DNA from: Ferrovibrio sp046297595
GTDB taxonomy: Bacteria; Pseudomonadota; Alphaproteobacteria; Ferrovibrionales; Ferrovibrionaceae
DNA: 64,000 nucleotides
Direction of reading: 5' to 3'
NCBI RefSeq assembly: GCF_046297595.1
Contig: NZ_JBKBHT010000001.1
Coordinates: forward strand, 930,001-994,000
Part shown: piece by piece, positions 36,686-44,794 of the stretch
Numbering within the stretch: position 1 is the stretch's first letter
How the letters are laid out: each line of letters opens with the position of its first letter
Translations under genes and position numbers: made by a program
Notes under the pieces: generated by a model
Database searches by the model: none
What the model was told of the DNA's origin: nothing
The model's input: the letters and a program-made list of their open reading frames with translations, nothing else

Positions 36686-37183
36686 ATGTCGGAAAAGATC
36701 GACTTCAGCCACGTCCGCTTCCTCATCGTGGATTCCAACAAGCTGATGTGCCAGCTGGTGAAGGACATCCTGATGATGCTGGGCTGCCACCAGGTGAATA
36801 CCGTGCGCGACAGCGAGAAGGCCATCGCCGCCCTGCGCTCGGGTGGTTACGACGTGATGATCACCGAATGGAACCTGAAGCCGCGATCCGGCCTTGAGCT
36901 GCTCGAATGGCTGCGTAATGACGGCACCTCGCCCGACCGCATGATGCCGGTGATCATGCTGACCGCGAATTCGGAAATGGAATACGTGATGGACTCGCGC
37001 GACAAGGGCGTGACCGAATTCCTCGCCAAACCTTTCACGGCGGACGGCATGTATCGTCGTCTGGTTTCGGTGATCGCGCGGCCGCGCGATTTCGTCAGCG
37101 TGCCGGGCTATTTCGGCCCGGACCGGCGCCGCCAGCAGCTGCCCTTCGAGGGCGTTGACCGGCGCCAGAACAAGCCCGAATAA
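36686..37183 (+). CDS. Receiver-domain protein with Glu at the phosphorylation site
   Basis: A 165-residue CheY-like protein. The acidic Asp16 (FLIVDSNKL), Thr93 (MLTANSE) and Lys115 (FLAKPF) are conserved, but the phospho-acceptor Asp is Glu61 (VMITEWNLKP), so it probably mimics the phosphorylated state. The domain ends near 130; VSVPGYFGPDRRR follows (GPDRRR at 144-149), a tail shared with the receiver at 24605. The ATG at 36686 is chosen because the domain starts 10 residues later; the frame is open further upstream. A partner HPt-like gene starts 10 bp after its stop. Confidence 0.8.
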   Translation: MSEKIDFSHVRFLIVDSNKLMCQLVKDILMMLGCHQVNTVRDSEKAIAALRSGGYDVMITEWNLKPRSGLELLEWLRNDGTSPDRMMPVIMLTANSEMEYVMDSRDKGVTEFLAKPFTADGMYRRLVSVIARPRDFVSVPGYFGPDRRRQQLPFEGVDRRQNKPE

Positions 37184-37193
37184 GCCGCATCCC

Positions 37194-37697
37194 ATGCGCC
37201 GGAAAATCATTCCCAATCGCGGCGATCTGAAGCGCAAGGCGGTCAATTACAAGACCGGCATGGATATCCGGCTCGACGACGAGCTGCGCCAGAAGATGGA
37301 GGCGCTGGTCGAGAATACCAGCACCCAGTTCCTGGACGAGACCGTCGAAACGCTGAAAGGCCTGCGCGAAGCCCTGAGCCGGGCGGCAGCCGATCCGTCG
37401 GCGCGGCGCGAGGTGCTGGAGCATATCCGCGAAGAGGCATTCCAGATCAAGGGAATGGGCGGTGTGTTCGGCTATCCGCTGCTGACCGAATTCGCCAAGT
37501 CGCTGCATGATTTCCTCAAAGAACTGGATGACCTGGACGAGTTGCAGCAGGAAATCGTCAGCATCCATGTCGACACGCTTTATGTGGTGGTTTCCCACCG
37601 CATCAAGGGTTCGGGCGGCGCCCTGGAAGCCCAGCTGCGCGCCTCGCTGAAAGCGGCGGTAGACAAGGCCAAGTCGGGCGTCAAACCGGCCGGCTGA
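37194..37697 (+). CDS. HPt-like helical protein lacking the active histidine
   Basis: A 167-residue, mostly helical protein. The segment HIREEAFQIKGMGGVFGYPLLTEFAKSLHDFLKEL matches the HPt pattern A-H-x-L-K-G-x-x-x-x-x-G, except that the phosphorylatable His is Phe83. It therefore looks like a pseudo-HPt that could bind a receiver without phosphotransfer. A basic N-terminal segment (MRRKIIPNRGDLKRKAVNYK) precedes it. It is 10 bp downstream of the Glu61 receiver gene and probably co-transcribed. The HPt assignment is by pattern only. Confidence 0.65.
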   Translation: MRRKIIPNRGDLKRKAVNYKTGMDIRLDDELRQKMEALVENTSTQFLDETVETLKGLREALSRAAADPSARREVLEHIREEAFQIKGMGGVFGYPLLTEFAKSLHDFLKELDDLDELQQEIVSIHVDTLYVVVSHRIKGSGGALEAQLRASLKAAVDKAKSGVKPAG

Positions 37698-37776
37698 GCC
37701 GCCTTTCCGTGCCCCGGACCCGGCCGGACGGGGACCTGTTCTGGACACTCCGCCCCCCGCGCCCTATAACCCCCGC

Positions 37777-38628
37777 ATGCACCCGACCACCGCCCTTCCC
37801 TTCGTCAAGATGCACGGCCTCGGCAACGATTTCGTGGTGCTGGACGCGCGCGCCCATCCGCTGCCGCTGGATCTGGCGGCGGTGCGCCTGCTGGGCGACC
37901 GGCGGCGCGGGGTGGGCTTCGACCAGATGATCACCATCGAGCGGTCGGACAAGGCGGACGCCTTCATGCGCATCCACAATGCCGATGGCGGCGAGGTGGA
38001 ATCCTGCGGCAACGCGGCACGCTGTGTCGCCAGCCTGCTGATGCAGGAAAACGGCCGCGACGCGGTCAGTATCGACACGCTGGGCGGCTGGCTGCAGGCC
38101 CGAGGCGGCGCCAAGGGCCAGATCACGGTGGATATGGGTGAGCCGCGCTTCGACTGGCAGGCCATCCCGCTGGCACACGAGATGAATACCTTGCGCATGG
38201 ATTACAGTTTCGGCGGCTTCAGCCATCCGGGCGCCGTGAATGTGGGCAACCCACATGTGGTGTTCTTCGTGCCCGATGCGGAAACCGTTCCGCTGGCCGA
38301 GATCGGCCCGCGGATCGAACACGATCCGCTGTTCCCCCAGCGCATCAACGCCGAATTCGCCCAGGTGATCGACCGCACGCAGATCCGCATGCGGGTGTGG
38401 GAACGCGGCGCCGGCATCACGCGCGCCTGCGGCACCGGCGCCTGCGCCACGCTGGTGGCGGCGGCGCGCCGCGACCTGACCGAGCGGAAGGCCGAAATCA
38501 TCCTGGATGGCGGCGTGCTGACCATCGAATGGGCCGCCGACAACCACATCTACATGACCGGCCCGGCCACCGAGGCCTTCCGCGGCGAAATCCCGCCGAG
38601 CTTCTGGGCCGCAGCGGACGCCGCCTGA
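37777..38628 (+). CDS. dapF: Diaminopimelate epimerase
   Basis: A 283-residue DapF, converting LL- to meso-diaminopimelate for lysine and peptidoglycan. The two catalytic cysteines are in ESCGNAARC (Cys77) and ACGTGACAT (Cys218). The start ATG at 37777 gives the usual KMHGLGNDFVVLD N terminus. mtaB follows 3 bp downstream. Confidence 0.96.
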   Translation: MHPTTALPFVKMHGLGNDFVVLDARAHPLPLDLAAVRLLGDRRRGVGFDQMITIERSDKADAFMRIHNADGGEVESCGNAARCVASLLMQENGRDAVSIDTLGGWLQARGGAKGQITVDMGEPRFDWQAIPLAHEMNTLRMDYSFGGFSHPGAVNVGNPHVVFFVPDAETVPLAEIGPRIEHDPLFPQRINAEFAQVIDRTQIRMRVWERGAGITRACGTGACATLVAAARRDLTERKAEIILDGGVLTIEWAADNHIYMTGPATEAFRGEIPPSFWAAADAA

Positions 38629-38631
38629 GGC

Positions 38632-39885
38632 ATGGCGGACGAAACCTCCGTTCTGAATTTCGGCTGTCGCCTGAATGCCTATGAAGGCGAGGCGATCCGC
38701 GGCCTGCTCGACAGGCTGGGACGCGACGACGTTGTTGTGGTGAATACCTGTGCGGTGACGGCGGAAGCTGAGAAGCAGGCCCGCCAGGCGATCCGCCGCC
38801 TGCGCCGCGAACGGCCCGATGCCCGCATCGTCGTCACCGGCTGCGCCGCCCAGGTGAATGCCGCAGGTTTCGCCGCCATGGCCGAAGTCGATCATGTGAT
38901 CGGCAACCGCGAGAAGCTGGGCGAAGCTGCCTGGCGCGGGATCGGCCAGGATGCGCCGCGCATCAGCGTCGGCGATATCCAGACCGACACGCCGCCTGCC
39001 CTGCCCGCGGTGAGCCATTTCCCCGGCCGGCCACGCGCCTATCTGGAAATCCAGCAGGGCTGCGATCATCGCTGCACCTTCTGCATCATCCCCTATGGCC
39101 GTGGCCCCAGCCGTTCGCTGCCGCTTGGCGCCGTGGTGGAACAGTCCCGAGTCATGGCCGCGCGCGGCTATCGCGAATTCGTGCTGACCGGCGTGGACAT
39201 CACCTCCTACGGTCATGACCTGCCCGGCCGGCCGACACTGGGCCAGGCGACGCGCCGGCTGCTGGACCTCGTGCCGCAGATCGAACGGCTGCGTTTCTCC
39301 TCGCTCGATCCCGCCGAGATCGACGAAGACCTGTTCGGGCTTTATGCCGAGGAACCGCGCGTGATGCCGCATGCGCATTTGAGCCTGCAGGCCGGCGACG
39401 ACCTGATCCTGAAGCGCATGAAGCGCCGGCACAGCCGCCAGCAGGCGCTGGATGTCGCAGCAAGGCTGCAGGCCCTGCGGCCGGGCATCGCGCTGGGCGC
39501 CGACCTGATCGCCGGCTTCCCGACCGAAAGCGACGACGCCTTCGCACGCAGTGCCGCCCTGATCGACGAAGCCGGCCTGGCCTTCGTGCATGTCTTCCCC
39601 TACTCGCCCCGCCCCGGCACGCCGGCCGCGCGCATGCCGCAGATGCCCGTCGAACTGCGCCGGTCGCGCGCCGCCGAGTTGCGCAGCCGCGCGGAGGCCG
39701 CCCTGGACCGGTTCCTCGGCAGCCGGATCGGCAGCGAGGCGAGCATCCTGGTGGAACAGCAGGGCCTGGGCCGCGACGAGACCTATGCGCCGGTGATCCT
39801 GCCGGACCGCATGGAAAAAGGCAGCATCGTCACCGCGCGTATCGCGGCGGCGCATGACGGCAAGTTATGGCTGGAGGCCGCATGA
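38632..39885 (+). CDS. mtaB: tRNA t6A37 methylthiotransferase MtaB
   Basis: A 417-residue radical-SAM methylthiotransferase that converts t6A37 to ms2t6A37 in tRNA. The N-terminal cluster cysteines are Cys12, Cys40 and Cys71; the radical-SAM triad is Cys144, Cys148 and Cys151 (GCDHRCTFCIIPYGRG). A TRAM-like C-terminal segment follows. It starts 3 bp after dapF and overlaps ftsY by 4 bp, the order seen in many Alphaproteobacteria. Confidence 0.95.
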   Translation: MADETSVLNFGCRLNAYEGEAIRGLLDRLGRDDVVVVNTCAVTAEAEKQARQAIRRLRRERPDARIVVTGCAAQVNAAGFAAMAEVDHVIGNREKLGEAAWRGIGQDAPRISVGDIQTDTPPALPAVSHFPGRPRAYLEIQQGCDHRCTFCIIPYGRGPSRSLPLGAVVEQSRVMAARGYREFVLTGVDITSYGHDLPGRPTLGQATRRLLDLVPQIERLRFSSLDPAEIDEDLFGLYAEEPRVMPHAHLSLQAGDDLILKRMKRRHSRQQALDVAARLQALRPGIALGADLIAGFPTESDDAFARSAALIDEAGLAFVHVFPYSPRPGTPAARMPQMPVELRRSRAAELRSRAEAALDRFLGSRIGSEASILVEQQGLGRDETYAPVILPDRMEKGSIVTARIAAAHDGKLWLEAA

Positions 39886-40841
39886 GCGAGCCCGAGAACA
39901 ATATGACCGACAAGAAGCCGGGTTGGTTCAGCCGCCTGAAGGCGGGGTTGTCGCGCTCGGCCGGTCAGCTCGGCGAGCAGATCGGCGCGCTGTTCACCAA
40001 GCGCAAGCTGGACCAGGAGGCGCTGGACGATCTGGAAGAAACCCTGATCAGGGCCGACTTGGGCGTGACCACGGCGGCCCGCATCGTGAAGGAAATCGCC
40101 AGGGACCGCTTCGAGAAAGACATATCGCCCGAGGAAATCCGCGCCGCACTGGCCGAGTCCGTGGCCGGCCTGCTGCAGCCGGTGGAGCAACCGCTGGCAT
40201 TGGCAGGCGACAAGCCGCAGGTGGTGCTGGTGGTGGGCGTGAACGGCGTGGGCAAGACCACGACGATCGGCAAGATCGCGGCCCGCCTGCGCGAGGATGG
40301 CAAAAGCGTGATGCTGGCCGCCGGCGACACCTTCCGCGCCGCGGCCATCGAGCAGCTGAAAATCTGGGGCGAACGGGTGCAGGCGCCGGTGCTGGCGCGC
40401 GAAACCGGCAGCGACGCCGCAGGCCTCGCTTTCGATGCCCTGACCCAGGCCCGCGAGCAGAAGATCGACGTGCTGCTGATCGATACGGCCGGCCGGCTGC
40501 AGAACAAGACCGACCTGATGGGCGAGTTGGCCAAGATCGTGCGCGTGCTGAAGAAGCAGGTGCCGGAGGCGCCGCATCATGTTCTGCTGGTGCTGGATGC
40601 CACCACGGGCCAGAACGCCATCAGCCAGGTGGCAACCTTCAGGGAAATCTGCGCCCTGACCGGCTTGGTGGTGACCAAGCTGGATGGCACGGCTCGTGGC
40701 GGCGTGCTGGTGGCGATTGCCGACAAATTCGGCCTGCCGGTGCATTACATCGGCGTCGGCGAACAGGCCGCCGACCTACAGCCCTTTTCGGCCACGGGCT
40801 TCGCCCGGGCGCTGGCCGGACTGGACCAGCCCGGCCAGTAA
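39882..40841 (+). CDS. ftsY: Signal recognition particle receptor FtsY
   Basis: A 319-residue SRP GTPase that docks translating ribosomes at the membrane. The NG domain is complete: helical N domain (LDDLEETLIRADLGVTTAARIV), G1 GVNGVGKTT at residues 119-127, GDTFRAAAIEQL, G3 DTAGR, G4 TKLDGTARGG. The acidic A domain of enterobacterial FtsY is nearly absent, as is usual in this class. The ATG at 39882 overlaps the mtaB stop; GGAG lies upstream. An ATG at 39903 is an alternative. Confidence 0.95.
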   Translation: MSEPENNMTDKKPGWFSRLKAGLSRSAGQLGEQIGALFTKRKLDQEALDDLEETLIRADLGVTTAARIVKEIARDRFEKDISPEEIRAALAESVAGLLQPVEQPLALAGDKPQVVLVVGVNGVGKTTTIGKIAARLREDGKSVMLAAGDTFRAAAIEQLKIWGERVQAPVLARETGSDAAGLAFDALTQAREQKIDVLLIDTAGRLQNKTDLMGELAKIVRVLKKQVPEAPHHVLLVLDATTGQNAISQVATFREICALTGLVVTKLDGTARGGVLVAIADKFGLPVHYIGVGEQAADLQPFSATGFARALAGLDQPGQ

Positions 40842-40847
40842 GGCGGA

Positions 40848-41696
40848 TCACTCCGCCGGCTCGAAAGTATAGGCGTATTCGCGCTCGTCCTGGGTCTGGC
40901 CGCCCAGCGGAAATTTCCGGCTGTCGTCCAGATAGTCGTGGAAATGGATCACCACATCCTCGCCGCGCAGGCACACCACGGCATAGGCCGGCGGCTCGTG
41001 GCTGCCCGGCACGGCGGCAAGCTGTTCGGCGCGGAAATCCAGCCAGACCTGGTGATTGGTCGCCCGCATGGTGGAAAACGGCACGCCCATCCAGCTGCCG
41101 ACAATCGGCCGGTGCACATGGCCGAAGAAGACATGCCGCAGATTCTGGCGATGCGGCCGCATCAGGGCCGCCACCTGCTCGCGCTGGATCAGGCCGATGC
41201 GGTCCATCGGGCCGATACCGATCTCGAATGGCGGGTGATGCATGAATACGAAAAGCGGTTTGTCTCCGGCAGCAGCCAGTTGGCGGCGCAACCAGTCCTG
41301 CCGCTGTTCGCAATACCAGCCGGCATGGGTGCCGGGCTGATTGGTGTCGAGGAACAGCAGCCGGCCCTCGGCCACGTCGTGACGGCCCTGGATGAAGCCG
41401 TTCTCGTCCACCGGCGCGTTGGGAAACACGCCGCGGAAGGTCGGGCGATCGTCATGATTGCCCAGCAGCGGAATGCAGGGTGGGATCAGGTCGTCCAGCA
41501 CCTCGCGCAAAGCCTCATAGGCCACGCCCTCGCCCCAGTGGGTCAGGTCGCCGGTGATCACCACCAGGGCGGCATCGGCGTGATTCTGGTTGATGTCGTC
41601 CACCGCGGCGGCCAGACGCGCCTGCGGATTAAAGCCGTATAGCAGACGACCCGGTTCGACGAGATGGGTGTCGGTGATATGGATCAGCTTGGTCAT
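40848..41696 (-). CDS. Metallophosphoesterase, CpdA/GpdQ-like
   Basis: A 282-residue class III phosphodiesterase. The five dimetal motifs are visible: DTHL near residue 9, GDLTHWGEG, GNHDDR, MHHPPF and GHVHRP. Family members cleave cAMP (CpdA) or glycerophosphodiesters (GpdQ). It sits downstream of a Ugp-like glycerol-phosphate-type transporter operon on the same strand, which favours a phosphodiester role (inference). A terminator lies between, ending 15 nt before its ATG, so expression may depend on read-through. It is convergent with ftsY. Confidence 0.82.
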   Translation of the reverse strand: MTKLIHITDTHLVEPGRLLYGFNPQARLAAAVDDINQNHADAALVVITGDLTHWGEGVAYEALREVLDDLIPPCIPLLGNHDDRPTFRGVFPNAPVDENGFIQGRHDVAEGRLLFLDTNQPGTHAGWYCEQRQDWLRRQLAAAGDKPLFVFMHHPPFEIGIGPMDRIGLIQREQVAALMRPHRQNLRHVFFGHVHRPIVGSWMGVPFSTMRATNHQVWLDFRAEQLAAVPGSHEPPAYAVVCLRGEDVVIHFHDYLDDSRKFPLGGQTQDEREYAYTFEPAE

Positions 41697-41710
41697 GCGG
41701 CAGCCTTTCG

Positions 41711-41750
41711 CAAAGAAAAAGGGCGGAACGGCCTTCTGGCAATTCCGCCC
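41711..41750 (-). terminator. Intrinsic terminator after the Ugp-like operon
   Basis: On the minus strand GGGCGGAA (41750-41743) pairs with TTCCGCCC (41728-41721), followed by TTTTTCTTTG. It stands between the substrate-binding-protein gene and the metallophosphoesterase gene and may attenuate the latter. Confidence 0.85.
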
Positions 41751-41761
41751 GCATGGTCAGA

Positions 41762-43024
41762 TTACGAGCGCGTCTTGGGCAGCAGCTTCTGCACGTCGCG
41801 GGCCATGTCCTTCAGCACCGCCTGCGGCTCGCCGGCGCGCTGGCCGTTCACCACCGACTGCAGGTGATCCTTGATCACGTCGGTGATCTTCAGGCCGTTC
41901 TCACCCGGGAAAGCATACCACTTGGTCAGCAGGCCAAGCTGGCTGACGGCCGTGTAGTTGTTCGGGTTCTTCTCGTAGAAATCCTTCAGGTAGACGTCGT
42001 TGGCCTTCTTGTTCGGCGGCATGTAGCCGGTGGTCTTGGCCATGATCGCCGCGCCTTCCGGACCGTGCCAGAACTTCATCACTTCCCACGCGGCCTTCTG
42101 CTTGGCCGGATCGGTGGCGGTGATCACACCCAGATTGCCGCCGGCAGGCAGGCGGCCGACGCCGGACTTCACGTCCGGGAAGACATGGGTCTTGAGATTG
42201 AACTTACCGGCAATCATCTCGGTGGTCTTGGCCAGGTCCGAGGTGGAAGTGAAGTGGATACCAGTCTTGCCGGCGGCAAAAGCGGCGCGCATGTCCGGCT
42301 GGGTCAGGTTCGGCATCTGGGCGTCCTTCACAAAGCGCGCGAAGACGTTGATGGCGAACCGGCCTTCGGGTCCGTCGAAAGCAACCTTGTTTTCATCGGC
42401 ATTCAGCATGCTGCCGCCCTGGCTGAAGACCGGCGCCTGCCACAGCCAGTTGCCGGTGATATCCCAGGCGATGGTGGCGCCGTTCACGTCGCCGCCCAGC
42501 GCCTTGATCTTCTTCGCCAGCGCAAAGACCTCGTCCCAGGTCTTGGGCAGGTTGTTCGGATCGCCGCCGGCTTTCTTCACGAGATCGAGGTTGTAATAGG
42601 TAATCGGCAGCGAAATGGCGAAGGGCAGCGCATAGACCTTGCCCTGCTGCGTGCCGATATCGAACATCGCCTGGTGGAAGCCTTCGGTCTCGAAATTCTT
42701 CTCGGCCTTGATGAAACCATCCAGCGGCACGGCGATGTTGCGGTCGACCATGATGCGGATGCGGTTCAGGCCCTGGAAGGTGATGTCGGGCATCTGCTTG
42801 GTGATCGACTCGCGCAGGATCTTCTGCGTGGCCTCTTCATACGAGTCGTATGGCGCGCGGAAGCTGACCTTGATATCCGGGCGTTTCTTGGCGAATTCCG
42901 CGGCGATCTGCTGGTGCGTGCCGTTGAACAACTCGCCATAGGGATACTGGATCACGATTTCGGTGGCATGGGCGGCAGATGCCCCCATCAGGACGGCCGC
43001 GGCCGCCATGAAGATCTTACGCAT
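41762..43024 (-). CDS. ABC substrate-binding protein, UgpB-like
   Basis: A 420-residue family 1 solute-binding protein with a Sec signal (MRKIFMAAAAVLMGASAAHA, cleavage after about residue 20). The mature part shows PDIKVSFRAPYDSYEEATQKIL, MPDITFQGLNRIRIMVD and AGGDPNNLPKTWDEVFALAKKI, resembling glycerol-3-phosphate binders, though sugar binders are close. It is the last gene of the transporter operon; placing the binding protein last is unusual. Confidence 0.85.
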   Translation of the reverse strand: MRKIFMAAAAVLMGASAAHATEIVIQYPYGELFNGTHQQIAAEFAKKRPDIKVSFRAPYDSYEEATQKILRESITKQMPDITFQGLNRIRIMVDRNIAVPLDGFIKAEKNFETEGFHQAMFDIGTQQGKVYALPFAISLPITYYNLDLVKKAGGDPNNLPKTWDEVFALAKKIKALGGDVNGATIAWDITGNWLWQAPVFSQGGSMLNADENKVAFDGPEGRFAINVFARFVKDAQMPNLTQPDMRAAFAAGKTGIHFTSTSDLAKTTEMIAGKFNLKTHVFPDVKSGVGRLPAGGNLGVITATDPAKQKAAWEVMKFWHGPEGAAIMAKTTGYMPPNKKANDVYLKDFYEKNPNNYTAVSQLGLLTKWYAFPGENGLKITDVIKDHLQSVVNGQRAGEPQAVLKDMARDVQKLLPKTRS

Positions 43025-43049
43025 GGACTTTCTCCTCTCCTGTTGCGGC

Positions 43050-43883
43050 CTATTTGAGGCCGGTGAATGCGATGCCTTCGATGAACCGCTTCTGGGCGAG
43101 CAGGAAGGCGATGACGAGCGGCATGATGATGATGGTGGCCGCCGCCATCAGCGGGCCATAGGAGGTGCCGGCTTCCTGGTTGCGGAAGCTAATGACGCCC
43201 AGCGGCGGGGTGTAATACTGCTCGCTGTTCAGTGCGATCAGCGGCCAGAAATAATCGTTCCAGTGCGCGATCACCGAGAAGATGCCGAAGGCCGTGATCG
43301 CCGGAATAGCGGTCGGCAGCATCACTCGCCAGACGATGGCGAATTCCGACATGCCGTCCATGCGGGCGGCGTCGACCAGATCGTCCGGCACGGTCATGAA
43401 GAACTGACGCATCAGGAAAATGCCAAAGACCGAGATGACCCAGGGCACGATCAAGGCCGCGTAGCTATTGAGGATGCCCAGATGGTGGAAAAGCAGGAAC
43501 AGCGGCACCGCGATGGCATGTGGCGGGATCAGCAGGCAGAGCAGAACCAGGGCGAACAGCGTTTCGCGCCCGCGGAAGCGCAACTTCGCCAGCGCATAGG
43601 CCGCCGGCAGGGCGACCACCACCTGCAATGCGAAGATCGAAACAGTGACGATCACGCCATTCAGCAGAAAGCGCGCGAGCGGCGAGCGGGTGAAGGCCTG
43701 GCTGTAATTCTCCACAGCGTGCAGGGTCTGCGGCCACCAGCGGATTTCGCTGATGAATATCTCGGCGTCGGGTTTCAGCGAGGTGGCGATCATCCAGGCA
43801 AACGGCAGCAGCACGATGGCCACGCCAGCCAGCAGAACGCCATGCCGCAGGGCGGAGCGAAGGATGGAGGATTGCGCGGTCAT
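43050..43883 (-). CDS. ABC permease, UgpE/MalG-like
   Basis: A 277-residue inner-membrane permease with six hydrophobic segments and the MalG-type coupling motif DDLVDAARMDGMSEFAIVWRVMLPTAIPAITAF. The ATG at 43883 overlaps the upstream permease TGA (ATGA); the frame is open further upstream, but that part overlaps the preceding gene. It heterodimerises with the product of the upstream gene. Confidence 0.9.
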   Translation of the reverse strand: MTAQSSILRSALRHGVLLAGVAIVLLPFAWMIATSLKPDAEIFISEIRWWPQTLHAVENYSQAFTRSPLARFLLNGVIVTVSIFALQVVVALPAAYALAKLRFRGRETLFALVLLCLLIPPHAIAVPLFLLFHHLGILNSYAALIVPWVISVFGIFLMRQFFMTVPDDLVDAARMDGMSEFAIVWRVMLPTAIPAITAFGIFSVIAHWNDYFWPLIALNSEQYYTPPLGVISFRNQEAGTSYGPLMAAATIIIMPLVIAFLLAQKRFIEGIAFTGLK

Positions 43884-44794
43884 CCGTAATGCACCTTGCG
43901 GTCGAGCAGCCGCGCCTTGATCACGGTGAGGATCAGCACGAAGACCAGGAAGACCACGGCGATGGCGGCCGCATAGCCGGAGCGCAGGAATTCGAAGCCC
44001 TCGGCATACATGGTGTAGAGCAGGACCTCCGTGGCCTTGACCGGTCCGCCCTTGGTCAGTGCGTGAACGGTGTCGAAGACCTGGAAGGAACGGATCGCGG
44101 TGATCACCACCACGAACATCGTCACCGGCCCCAGCATCGGCCAAGTGACCAGGCGGAAACGCTCCCAGGCGCTGCGGGCACCATCCATTTCGGCTGCCTC
44201 GTAGAGGTGTTTCGGGATCGAGACGATGCCGGCCATGAACAGCACCATGTTGAAGCCGAAGGATTGCCAGATGCCAATCACGGCCAGCACCCACAATGCC
44301 AGCCCCGGATCGTTCAGCCAGTTCTGCGGCGCAATGCCGAGCGGCTTCAGCATCAGGTTGATCAGGCCGAATTGCGGGTGCAGCATGAATTCCCAGGCAA
44401 TCGCCATGGCGATCAGCGTGGCCATCACGGGCACGAAGAAGGCCGCGCGATAGAAGGCCCGCCAGGACCGACCGCTTTCGATCAGCAGCGCGACACCCAG
44501 CCCCAGCCCTACGGCGGCCGGCACCACCACGCCGACATAGGCCAGCGTGTTGCCCAGTGATTTCCAGAACACTTTTTCGCCGGCCAGTTCGGTGTAATTG
44601 TCCAGGCCGATGAAGCCGAAGCCGGGAGCGCCGAGCTGATAATCGGTGAACGACAGCAGCAGAACGGTCAGCACCGGCCCGATCAGCAGCAGCAGCATGA
44701 GTACAAAGGCCGGGCCGGCCAGCAGATAGGGTACGGCCGACCGGTCGATCCGCCAGCCGCGCGCCGAAACACGATCCAATACGACCTCAGCCAT
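43880..44794 (-). CDS. ABC permease, UgpA/MalF-like
   Basis: A 304-residue permease with the UgpA-type pattern: PYLLAGPAFVLMLLLLIGPVLTVLLLSFTDY near the N terminus and the coupling motif PKHLYEAAEMDGARSAWERFRLVTWPMLGP. The ATG at 44794 overlaps the end of the ATPase gene by 8 bp. A longer in-frame extension to 44917 runs antisense to no known feature and lacks similarity, so it was not used. Confidence 0.9.
   Translation of the reverse strand: MAEVVLDRVSARGWRIDRSAVPYLLAGPAFVLMLLLLIGPVLTVLLLSFTDYQLGAPGFGFIGLDNYTELAGEKVFWKSLGNTLAYVGVVVPAAVGLGLGVALLIESGRSWRAFYRAAFFVPVMATLIAMAIAWEFMLHPQFGLINLMLKPLGIAPQNWLNDPGLALWVLAVIGIWQSFGFNMVLFMAGIVSIPKHLYEAAEMDGARSAWERFRLVTWPMLGPVTMFVVVITAIRSFQVFDTVHALTKGGPVKATEVLLYTMYAEGFEFLRSGYAAAIAVVFLVFVLILTVIKARLLDRKVHYG

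Noticed and set aside
37681..39855. 724-residue open frame on the minus strand
   Set aside because: It is antisense to dapF and mtaB, which have clear catalytic motifs. Long antisense frames are expected at this GC content and codon bias, and its composition (His, Gln, Arg, Gly) is typical of such shadows.
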